Made by a program: the position numbers and the translations under genes. A stretch of 39,379 nucleotides of DNA from Sandaracinus sp. (lineage in GTDB: Bacteria; Myxococcota_A; Polyangia; Polyangiales; Houyiibacteriaceae). Location of the stretch: positions 1 through 39,379 of the forward strand of contig JACKEH010000041.1 in NCBI GenBank assembly GCA_020633125.1. Reading direction: 5' to 3'. Each line of letters starts with the position of its first letter. Position 1 is the first letter of the stretch. The notes beneath the pieces are model-generated. The model did no database searches and was not told the origin of the DNA. It was given only the letters and a program-made list of their open reading frames with translations. Of the stretch, positions 22,286-30,184 are shown piece after piece.

Positions 22286-23425
22286 CGTCACGACATCCGT
22301 CGGGCTCGCCTTCTCGTGCAAACGCCCGCTCGGGTAGAAGCGCCCGTACCACTTGCGCATCTCGAGGATCGGTCCGTCCTCGCGCACCAGCATCGGCTTT
22401 CGTTGGTGGATCTTGTTCTCCCAGATCGCGATGTCCTCACGCCACTGCGAGATCCAATTGCCGACCACGTACCAGACCAGCGGGCGCGGCATCGCACGGT
22501 CCGCGTACCAACGAAAACGCACGCGCTGCCGGAGCGGCGCTTCGGGGGTGTGCGTCTGGTAGAGGACGATGCGGCCCATGCGCGGCACGTCGAAGTGAAA
22601 AGTCACGACGCCGCCCGGTCCCGCGATGCAGATCGCGGCGTCCGCCGAAGTGCTCGGTAGACGCTTGCCGAAGGCCTCGATCATCGCGTGGTTGCGGAAC
22701 CACGTCATGTGCGGATGCGAGTCGTCGCGCGCCCAGCTCGCGTCGTGGTGCACGCGAAGGCCAGGGATCTTCTTGTCGGTCCACGGGAGGAACATCGCGC
22801 CGTGCAACGGCTCGAAGTGCGCCGAGTCCGCGCTGTTCTCGCAGAACTCGAGCAGGTGCATGCGCACCACGCCGTGATCGTGATCGCCGCGGTGCACGAG
22901 CGCGCCGGTCTCGATGCCCTCGATGGTCGGCAAGTGATAAGGCGGCGCCGACGGCTCGGCGTCGCGACGCCCCTGCGCGTGCGCGACGTCGTAGTAGACG
23001 AAGACGAATCCGTCGCGCTCCTCGACGGGCCAGCTGCGCGTGCGAAGGCGAGGCGGAACCCGCTCGGCGTAAGGGATCTTGGCGACGTCCCCACACGCGT
23101 CGAAGGTCCAGTGGTGGAAGGGGCACTTCAGGCAATCGCCCTCGACCTCGCCCCCCGCGAGGTTCGCGCCGAGGTGCGGACAGTGCGCGTCGAGCACACC
23201 GACCTTGCCCGACTCGCCGCGAAAGACGACGAGCTCTTCCCCGAGCGCGCGGACGTGCAGCGGACGACCCCGCAGCTCGCTCGAGCGGGCGACCACGTAC
23301 CAGCCGCTCGGGAAGGGTCCCGGATAGCCGGCAAGTCGCGCGGCTTCGGTGTCGGGCTCCGGCGGCAGCGGGGTGCCGCGACCACGGCGTACGCGGGAGA
23401 GAACGCGGTCGAGGGAGACGAGCAT
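22280..23425 (-). CDS. Rieske [2Fe-2S] oxygenase resembling DAF-36/Neverland-type sterol desaturases
   Basis: 381-aa Rieske non-haem oxygenase. The Rieske centre is CPH (Cys82, His84) and CPFHHW (Cys101, His104). The mononuclear iron site follows as EN..D..H....H (Asp200, His203, His208 in FCENSADSAHFEPLH). The C-terminal segment NWISQWREDIAIWENKIHQRKP and the WYVVARSSEL start are like the cholesterol 7-desaturase (DAF-36/Neverland) family. Bacterial KshA-like steroid hydroxylases are a close alternative. The N-terminus is hydrophilic, with no obvious membrane helix. ATG 23425 is chosen from the Rieske N-terminal context. No other sterol gene or reductase partner lies in the window. Confidence 0.88.
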   Translation of the reverse strand: MLVSLDRVLSRVRRGRGTPLPPEPDTEAARLAGYPGPFPSGWYVVARSSELRGRPLHVRALGEELVVFRGESGKVGVLDAHCPHLGANLAGGEVEGDCLKCPFHHWTFDACGDVAKIPYAERVPPRLRTRSWPVEERDGFVFVYYDVAHAQGRRDAEPSAPPYHLPTIEGIETGALVHRGDHDHGVVRMHLLEFCENSADSAHFEPLHGAMFLPWTDKKIPGLRVHHDASWARDDSHPHMTWFRNHAMIEAFGKRLPSTSADAAICIAGPGGVVTFHFDVPRMGRIVLYQTHTPEAPLRQRVRFRWYADRAMPRPLVWYVVGNWISQWREDIAIWENKIHQRKPMLVREDGPILEMRKWYGRFYPSGRLHEKASPTDVVTR

Positions 23426-23490
23426 GTGCGGACCTTAGGCCGAGCCGAGGCCGGATGAAACACGTTTCAATCTCGCGAGAATCGTTTGCG

Positions 23491-23520
23491 CATGGGCATG
23501 GGCATGGGCAGGGGCACGGG
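23491..23520. repeat. CATGGG hexamer array
   Basis: Three CATGGG units (23491-23508) followed by CAGGGG and CACGGG. It lies between the divergent Rieske gene start and the plus-strand membrane/zinc-ribbon protein. Confidence 0.85.
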
Positions 23521-23571
23521 CGGGCAGCGCGGTGTTCGCGTCCCGGCCAGGTTGGCGGTAGCGTCCGCTTC

Positions 23572-24219
23572 GTGTCGTTCGTCATCCTCGCCGTCGTCGC
23601 GATCGCCGCGTTGGTCGGAGTCGCCGTGTTGGTCATCACCCTCTCGAAGGGAGGCAGCGCCGACGGAGCGGGCACCGCACGCGAAGCCCCGTTGCAGGCC
23701 GCGCGGTCCCGCGACGTGATCTTCTTCTTGCGTTTCGAGGGGCGCGACGACGAGACCTACGTGCGCGACTTGAGCGCGCGCCACGGGCAGATCCACAGCG
23801 CGACGCAGGCTCGCGAAGCCGCGCTCGACGTCGTTCGCGCCGCCCCGACCGCGACGCACGCGTATTGCGGCCCCGCCACGACCGCCCCGCAGGGTCCGGG
23901 CCTCGCGCACACCGGGTTGCCCGGCGGCGTCGTGCTCGGCTTCCTCGTGCGCGGCACCAAGCCGCTCGACACCGTCGCCGACGACTCCAGCCTGCAATCG
24001 GTCGTCGCCGAGCTTCGAAAGATCGCCGCGTGGGTCGACTCCGACTTCGCCGGAGCGGACCTGAAGCTCGCGCAGGTCGCGATCGACGCGCCCGCGCCAC
24101 CCCTGGTCGCGGTCCGCAAGGAAACGCGCCCCGGTCATCAGCTCTGCGTGTATTGCGGCGAGGCCTTCCTCGCGCACGACACGCGTTGCCCGAACTGTGG
24201 CGCGCGGGTCGGCGCCTGA
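23572..24219 (+). CDS. Membrane-anchored protein with C-terminal zinc ribbon
   Basis: 215 aa from GTG 23572. An N-terminal membrane helix (about residues 2-25, FVILAVVAIAALVGVAVLVITL) is followed by a mixed alpha/beta region starting RDVIFFLRFEGRDDETYV, which I do not recognise. The C-terminal end is a short zinc ribbon with four Cys (CVYCGEAF and CPNCGA). An in-frame ATG at 23456 would add residues that include the hexamer array; GTG 23572 has GGCGG upstream and gives a clean membrane anchor. Function unknown. Confidence 0.7.
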   Translation: MSFVILAVVAIAALVGVAVLVITLSKGGSADGAGTAREAPLQAARSRDVIFFLRFEGRDDETYVRDLSARHGQIHSATQAREAALDVVRAAPTATHAYCGPATTAPQGPGLAHTGLPGGVVLGFLVRGTKPLDTVADDSSLQSVVAELRKIAAWVDSDFAGADLKLAQVAIDAPAPPLVAVRKETRPGHQLCVYCGEAFLAHDTRCPNCGARVGA

Positions 24220-24239
24220 GGCCAGCCCGAATCGTCGGC

Positions 24240-25208
24240 TCACGCGGCGAGCGCGTCCTGCCGGGTGAGCGAAGCCCAGACCGCGCCACGATCCTCGAGC
24301 GGCCACCGCGAGGTCACCTCGTGCAGGCAACGCCGCCCGAGCTCCGCGGGAGAGCAACCGACCGCCCGGAGAAACGCGCGCTGATCGATCGCGACCGTCG
24401 CCACCGCTCCCGCCCCGACCGCGAAGAACGCCGCGCAGGCCAACGCACGCCAGGCCGGCGAAGCTTCACGAAGGATCTCGGCGAAGAGCGCCGCTTGAAA
24501 GTCGAGGTGCGCCGCTTCGTCGTTTGCGATGGCCTTCGCGACCGCGGCCACGTCCGGGCAAGCCACACGCTCGTGCACGAGCCCGTAGAACACCACGCCC
24601 ACGACCTCGGCGACGGCGATCGTCAGCATCTTCTGCCGCAAACCGAGCGCGCGCCTCGTCCATCGAAAGAGCCGCTCCGCCGGGGTTCGACGCAGCGGCT
24701 CGACCTCCATCGCGCGGAGCACACGCAGCAGCTCCCGCGCGTGGCGTCCTTCTTCGCGCACGTAGAGGTCGATGCATTCGACGAGCGCGGCGTCGAGGAA
24801 AGGCGCGTCGCTTCGCGCGGCCTCGTGCGCCACCCGCCCTTCACCGGCTTCGCCGAGCTGAAAGACGGCGAGCGCACGCCCGAGCGCGTCGTGCAGCTCG
24901 GGGCTCAGCTCACGAATCCGTTGCACGGATTCGTGCTCTTCCTTCTTTTCGAGGGGGCGGCGCGCCCCCTCCCCCGACCGGCGCAGCCGGATCGGGGCCC
25001 CCTCCCACCACCGAGCGCCCCCTGGACTCGCACGGCTCGAATCCGTGCAAGCGGGGGCCGCTCTCGGCCGAATCGGTCCCGACGGTCGCGGGCTCGGACG
25101 GTGGCGGTTGACGCGAAACCAGCGTCGCCAGGCCTCGGAGTCGATGCGGTCCATGGCGGCACGACGCACCACCGCGAGGTGGAGCTTCCACCGCCACGGA
25201 ATCTCCAC
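24240..25208 (-). CDS. Ferritin-like domain protein with an in-frame repeat insertion
   Basis: 322 aa if read from GTG 25208, which lies 16 bases after the upstream lipoprotein stop. Residues 1-35 (IPWRWKLHLAVVRRA, WRRWFRVNR) look coding. Residues about 36-97 are encoded by a palindromic repeat and look non-native (Pro, Gly, Arg-rich). From about 98 onward a ferritin-like helical bundle follows: ELSPELHDALGRALAVFQLGEAGEGRVAHE, YVREEGRHARELL, and AIANDEAAHLDFQAALFAEIL, with carboxylate/His patterns fit for a di-iron site. A second start, GTG 24926, has AAGGAAGAG about ten bases upstream and would give a protein beginning inside the repeat. Both readings are possible. Role: perhaps di-iron oxidase or iron handling, not certain. 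Confidence 0.75.
   Translation of the reverse strand: MEIPWRWKLHLAVVRRAAMDRIDSEAWRRWFRVNRHRPSPRPSGPIRPRAAPACTDSSRASPGGARWWEGAPIRLRRSGEGARRPLEKKEEHESVQRIRELSPELHDALGRALAVFQLGEAGEGRVAHEAARSDAPFLDAALVECIDLYVREEGRHARELLRVLRAMEVEPLRRTPAERLFRWTRRALGLRQKMLTIAVAEVVGVVFYGLVHERVACPDVAAVAKAIANDEAAHLDFQAALFAEILREASPAWRALACAAFFAVGAGAVATVAIDQRAFLRAVGCSPAELGRRCLHEVTSRWPLEDRGAVWASLTRQDALAA
24911..25050. repeat. Palindromic dispersed repeat, copy 2, inside a gene
   Basis: Left dyad CACGAATCCG / CGGATTCGTG (24911-24935). The bases 24921-24936 (TTGCACGGATTCGTGC) recur inverted at 25035-25050 with 15 of 16 positions matching, so the copy has terminal inverted repeats. The interior matches copies 1 and 3. On the minus strand the whole unit is open for the ferritin-like gene frame. 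This is the least decayed copy in the window. It also contains a five-base stem and seven-base loop (25031-25047) that resembles a tRNA T-arm. Confidence 0.85.
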
Positions 25209-25224
25209 ATCCGGGGCCGCCCGC

Positions 25225-26256
25225 TCACTCGCACGCGAGCCGGAGCTCGGTGACGTTCCCGCCCGAAGAGGCGTAGAGCGTTTCGCCAGCAACGACGAGG
25301 TTCTGCGCCGAGCCGCGGTCGACCGCGACCTCGAGCGGACGCAGCGAAGGCGCTTCGAACACGCCGAACGGGTACCCTCCGACCACGAGGTCGTCGACGA
25401 ACGCAAGGGCGCCGCCCAGGCCTTCGGACGCACCGGTCGTCGCCGCGACGTAGGGATCGTCGCCTTCGAAACCGATGCGCGTCACGGCCGCGCCGAAGCC
25501 CGAGAGGTAGAGGTCCGGCGCACGCCACAGCGCCGCGGCGTCGAACGGCGCGGTCTCGAGATCGAGTCGCCCACGTTCGACTCCGTCACGATCGAGCACG
25601 CGCAACGTGGAGCGATCGCGCGGCAAGCCGAAGGTCTCGATCACGAAGACACGCGTCTCGGAGAGCGCGATGGTGAGCGGATTGCCTTCGAGCGGCACCG
25701 CGAAACGCTCGCGCGGCACGCTCGGTCGCGAGAGGTCGTAGAGGACGAGCGTCGCCGTCTCGCCCTGAAGGCGGGTGACGAGCAGGTCGTCGCCGAACGT
25801 GGTGATCGCGCCGTGCGTGTCGGAGCCGAAGCCGACGACGAAACGAGGCTCTGTGGGGTCGTCGAGCGCGTAGACACGCAGAGGCGGCTCCTCGAAGTCG
25901 ACCGCGCTCACGAGGTGGTTTTCACCGACCAGCGCGAGCCCGCCCTGCGCGCTCGGACGCTCGTCGACGCGGTTCACCTCCGTGAGGTCCTCACGCGAGA
26001 GCACGTGTAGCGCTTGCGCCTGCACGTAGACGTAGTCCCCGCGGGCGACCAGAGGGCTTCGGCAGAAGCAGCCTTCGAGGAAGCTCGCGCCCGCCTCGAG
26101 CGTGCACGTCGAGCGCGGCGTGGTGCGCCCGGCGTCGACACCGGCGTCAGCGATCGTCGACGACGCGTCCGGCATGGGGAGCGAGGCATCCCCCTCCGAG
26201 GTGAAGGATTGCGAACAGGCCGCGAGGAGGAGGAAGGAACAAGCGAAGGAGCGCAT
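25225..26256 (-). CDS. Lipoprotein with a repetitive beta-propeller-like domain
   Basis: 343-aa predicted lipoprotein with LAAC lipobox (Cys14), linker DAG-rich to about residue 48, a short Cys-containing segment, then a chain of repeated beta-type units (LVARGDYVYVQAQALHVLS, LALVGENHLVSAVDF, VVGFGSDTHGAITTFGDDLLVTRL, FGVFEAPSLRPLEVAVDRG, LVVAGETLYASSGGNVTEL) like WD/YVTN-type blades. No catalytic motif. ATG 26256 gives the signal peptide directly and has a purine-rich AAGCGAAGGAGCGC stretch just before it. It precedes the ferritin-like gene by 16 bases, suggesting an operon. Confidence 0.85.
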   Translation of the reverse strand: MRSFACSFLLLAACSQSFTSEGDASLPMPDASSTIADAGVDAGRTTPRSTCTLEAGASFLEGCFCRSPLVARGDYVYVQAQALHVLSREDLTEVNRVDERPSAQGGLALVGENHLVSAVDFEEPPLRVYALDDPTEPRFVVGFGSDTHGAITTFGDDLLVTRLQGETATLVLYDLSRPSVPRERFAVPLEGNPLTIALSETRVFVIETFGLPRDRSTLRVLDRDGVERGRLDLETAPFDAAALWRAPDLYLSGFGAAVTRIGFEGDDPYVAATTGASEGLGGALAFVDDLVVGGYPFGVFEAPSLRPLEVAVDRGSAQNLVVAGETLYASSGGNVTELRLACE

Positions 26257-26340
26257 CCCGATCAGTGTGCAGACGGGGCTTCGCTCGAAAAGCGAGTCTT
26301 TCTTCTTCGTTCGACTCGGAAACCTGGTGAGTGCGCCGGA

Positions 26341-26366
26341 CGTGTCGGTGACCGTGTCGGTGACGA
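26341..26366. repeat. GTGTCGGTGACC-type 12-base direct repeat
   Basis: Two tandem units of GTGTCGGTGAC(C/G) in a gap of about 175 bases between the pcnB stop and the lipoprotein start. Otherwise this gap shows no gene. Confidence 0.6.
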
Positions 26367-26431
26367 CGACGCGGAACCGCGATCGCAGTCCCGATTTCGT
26401 GCGCGCGCCTTCCCGCTCGCTCAGCGCCCGA

Positions 26432-27880
26432 TCACTCCGCCGCGCCGCCCGCTCGGCGCCGACGCCGACGTCGACGTCGACGCGGACGCTCCTCGTCGTC
26501 TTCCACCGGCGCGGTCGTCGCCGCAGGGCTCTGCACCCACGACGGCACCGCACCCCCGCGCGCCTCTTCACCGAGCGCGAAGAGCGTCGCCGCGTCGTGG
26601 AAGAAGTCGCGTCGCGCGAGCGTGCCGACCTTGCCGGCGCGAAGCCGACGTTGGCTGCCGACGAGCAGGCGAATCCGATCCTTGATGCGCCGCGGGACCG
26701 CCAGCCGAAGCGAGAGGTCCTCCATGAACTCGTCGAAGGCCGCGTTCGGATCGCGCGCCCCGTCGATCGCTTCTTCGATCGGCCCGAGCAACAACGCCGC
26801 CAAGAGCACCGCGTCGTCCGGAAGCTCGCCGCCCGCCTTGCGACGGTCGATCGCCTCGAGGCGTCCCCAGAGCTCACGCGCGCCCGGCGCGTCGTCGTCG
26901 AGGAAACACGCGACCTCGGGAAGCAGCTCCGCGAGCACGCCGAGGTCCCACGCGAGGTAGACCGAACGATGCGCGGCGCCGCCACGCAGGAGTCGAAGCA
27001 GCTCTTCGAGCAGACGCGGTCGCGCCGCCCGGGCGAGCTCCCCGCGAAAGTCCACGAGCGCGTCGTAGAGGTCCGGCGAGACGCCGAGGTCGCAGCGCGC
27101 GCTGAACTTCACCGCGCGAAGGATGCGGACCGGGTCCTCGCGAAGGCGCACGTCGGGCTCGCCGATGGTGCGGACCGTACGCGCGAGGATGTCCTCCATG
27201 CCGCCGACGTAGTCGATCACCTCGCCGCGACGGACGTCGTAGAAGAGGCCGTTGATCGTGAAGTCGCGGCGCACCGCGTCCTCGTGCGGGTCGCCGAAGA
27301 CGTTGTCGTTGCGGATCAAGAGGTCCGCGTCGTCGTCGACCGCGCCGAAGACCGGCGTGAGCTTCACCGGATCGGGCAGGTCCGCGCGCGCCTTCTCGGG
27401 GCGCTTCGCGTAGCTCGAGGTCCGGAAGGTCTGACCCGGGTCGCGGCGGAAGGTCGCGACCTCGATGATCTTTCCACCCGCGAAGAGGATGTGCGCGAGC
27501 CGGAACCGGCGCCCGATGACGCGGCAGTTCCGGAAGAGCCGGCGCACCTCGCTCGGACGCGCGCTGGTCGCGACGTCGAAGTCCTTGGGGTGCTGGTTCA
27601 ACAGCAGGTCCCGCACGCAGCCGCCCACCAGATAGGCCTGGTGGCCGTAGTGGGTGAGGCGCTTGATGACCTTGACCGCGTCCGGATCGACCTCCTCCTC
27701 GGGGAAGGAGACGGGGTACACGGCCGGCGGCGGGCCGGCGAGCAACGCGGGCGACAGGTCGGCCTCGGCGTCGAGCTCGTCGTCGTCGTCCAGCGGTTCG
27801 GGGGGTATCTCGGCGTGGAGGTCCACGGGTTCGTCGGAAGATAGCCCGGGGATGGTGGGGCGCGCAGGTGGGAATCCCAC
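26432..27880 (-). CDS. pcnB: Polynucleotide adenylyltransferase (poly(A) polymerase I-like)
   Basis: Class II nucleotidyltransferase that adds poly(A) to RNA 3' ends to promote decay, or in some lineages repairs tRNA CCA ends. The catalytic motif is AYLVGGCVRDLLL with KDFDVATSA (DxD). The RRDFTINGLFYD box and REDPVRILRAVKFSAR neck helix follow, as in PcnB. The C-terminal tail is very Arg-rich (RRRRRRRRRR), typical of an RNA-binding extension in poly(A) polymerases. About 482 aa. The start is uncertain: GTG 27880 is used, GTG 27826 is an alternative, and the conserved core begins near PVSFPEEEVDPDAVKVIKRL. It is divergent from nagZ. Confidence 0.9.
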   Translation of the reverse strand: MGFPPARPTIPGLSSDEPVDLHAEIPPEPLDDDDELDAEADLSPALLAGPPPAVYPVSFPEEEVDPDAVKVIKRLTHYGHQAYLVGGCVRDLLLNQHPKDFDVATSARPSEVRRLFRNCRVIGRRFRLAHILFAGGKIIEVATFRRDPGQTFRTSSYAKRPEKARADLPDPVKLTPVFGAVDDDADLLIRNDNVFGDPHEDAVRRDFTINGLFYDVRRGEVIDYVGGMEDILARTVRTIGEPDVRLREDPVRILRAVKFSARCDLGVSPDLYDALVDFRGELARAARPRLLEELLRLLRGGAAHRSVYLAWDLGVLAELLPEVACFLDDDAPGARELWGRLEAIDRRKAGGELPDDAVLLAALLLGPIEEAIDGARDPNAAFDEFMEDLSLRLAVPRRIKDRIRLLVGSQRRLRAGKVGTLARRDFFHDAATLFALGEEARGGAVPSWVQSPAATTAPVEDDEERPRRRRRRRRRRAGGAAE

Positions 27881-28017
27881 GGCACCGGTCTCGGCCCGAG
27901 CCGCCCGGGGGCTTGCATTCGCCCGATTTGTAGTAATCTCCGCGGGTTGCCCGCCATCGAGCCTGGTCGAGGCGGAGCGAATTGGGTGTGCCCTTCGGGG
28001 CCCCCGGAGAGCCACGG
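27881..28017. other. Divergent pcnB-nagZ intergenic region
   Basis: This region contains one AT-rich patch (GATTTGTAGTAATCT, about 27924-27938) in otherwise GC-rich DNA, a probable site of divergent promoters. I could not pair a convincing -35 with it on either strand. Confidence 0.35.
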
Positions 28018-29063
<1,046 letters not shown>

Positions 29064-29067
<4 letters not shown>

Positions 29068-30080
29068 CCGACGCCGATCTCCGCCGGACCGCGCCGCCGC
29101 CTGCGTTGCCCGACCCGCCGAGCCACGCACGCCTCGACGGCGCCTGGCAGTGGGGCCGCTACCGCCACCCGATCCCGACGCCCGACCTCGGCACCGGCGT
29201 CGTGCGCCGCATGCGGCTCAAGGAGTGGCAGTACGTCTCGGTCGCGACCGAGCGTCTCTTCCTCGCGTTCGGGCTCGTGCAGCTCGGCTACGTGGCCAAC
29301 GCGTTCCTCTATCTGGTCGATCGCAAACAACCGACGGTCGCCCGCGAGTACGAGGCGCTCTCGGTGCTCGGCCGGCACCTTCGTTTCGCGGAGAGCTCCA
29401 CCAAGGGCGAGACGCTCTGGCGGCATCGCGACGCGGAGATTCGGGTCGCCGCACGAACCGGCGGTTGGGATGCCCGCCTCGACGTCGTGCTCGGTGAGCT
29501 CGCGGTCGCGGGTGGGTTTCACGTCGAGTCTGCGGAGTCGCTCGCGCTCCTGGTCGACCTCGGCAAGGATCGCCCCGCGTACACGCACAAGGCCGCGGGG
29601 CTTCGCGTGACCGGCTCGTTGCGGCTCGGAGACGAGAGCGTCGATCTCTCCGGCGGGCTCGCGACTCTCGACTGGACGCGCTCGCTGGCCGTGCGTGAGA
29701 CCCGCTGGAAGTGGGCGAGCTTCGCCGGACGTGCGGGCGGTCGAAACGTCGGGTTGAACCTTTCGGCCGAGGTCTACGACGACGCGAACGGCGACTCGCT
29801 CGAGAACGCGTTCTGGCTCGACGGACGGGTGCTGCCGCTCGGCGGCGTGCAGTTCGAAGTGCCGCGCGAGCCGGGCGTCGGCGATTGGCGCATCGTCAGC
29901 CGCAAAGGCGACGAGGTCGACCTGACGTTCACGCCGCTCGGCGCCCGCGCGCAACACCTCGACATGAAGCTCGTGAAGAGCGACTTCGTGCAGCCCTACG
30001 GGCTCTTTCGCGGCAAGGTCGCCGGGGTCGAGATCGACCAGGTGATGGGCGTCTGCGAAGACCACACGAGCGTGTGGTGA
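29064..30080 (+). CDS. DUF2804-family protein
   Basis: 338 aa, GTG start overlapping the nagZ stop. Typical DUF2804 pattern: an N-terminal LPDPPSHARLDGAW, a mid region with EWQYVSVATERLFLAFGLVQLGYVANAFLYLVDR, and Trp/Asp-rich strands (RWKWASFAG, LDWTRSLAVRE) and a C-terminal LVKSDFVQPYGLFRGKVAGVE. No catalytic residue or substrate is known to me. Its stop codon lies inside a 29-base tandem repeat. Coupling to nagZ suggests a role in the same cell-wall-linked process, by inference only. Confidence 0.85.
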
Positions 30081-30157
30081 GGCCCACGCTCCGGGCGCGC
30101 GTCGGTGAGGCCCACGCTTCGAGCGCGCGTGTGGTGAGGCCCGCGCTCCGGGCGCGC
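30072..30157 (+). repeat. 28-29-base tandem repeat spanning the DUF2804 stop codon
   Basis: Three units at 30072-30100, 30101-30128 and 30129-30157. Each carries GGTGAGGCCC followed by (A/G)CGCT(C/T)CG(G/A)GCGCGC. The first unit contains the stop codon TGA (30078-30080), and the others repeat the words GGTGAGGCCC after the gene. Confidence 0.92.
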
Positions 30158-30184
30158 CGTGCACGAAGCTGTTAGCGTGCGCGC

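Noticed and set aside
25031..25047. A five-base stem with a seven-base loop (CACGG-CTCGAAT-CCGTG) that looks like a tRNA T-arm
   Set aside because: No D-arm, anticodon arm or acceptor stem can be built around it. It forms part of the inverted end of the dispersed repeat, so the likeness is probably accidental.
26281..26307. A short hairpin TCGCT-CGAAA-AGCGA with a T-rich tail on the plus strand
   Set aside because: The flanking genes are on the minus strand, for which the T-rich tract is on the wrong side, so I do not call it a terminator.
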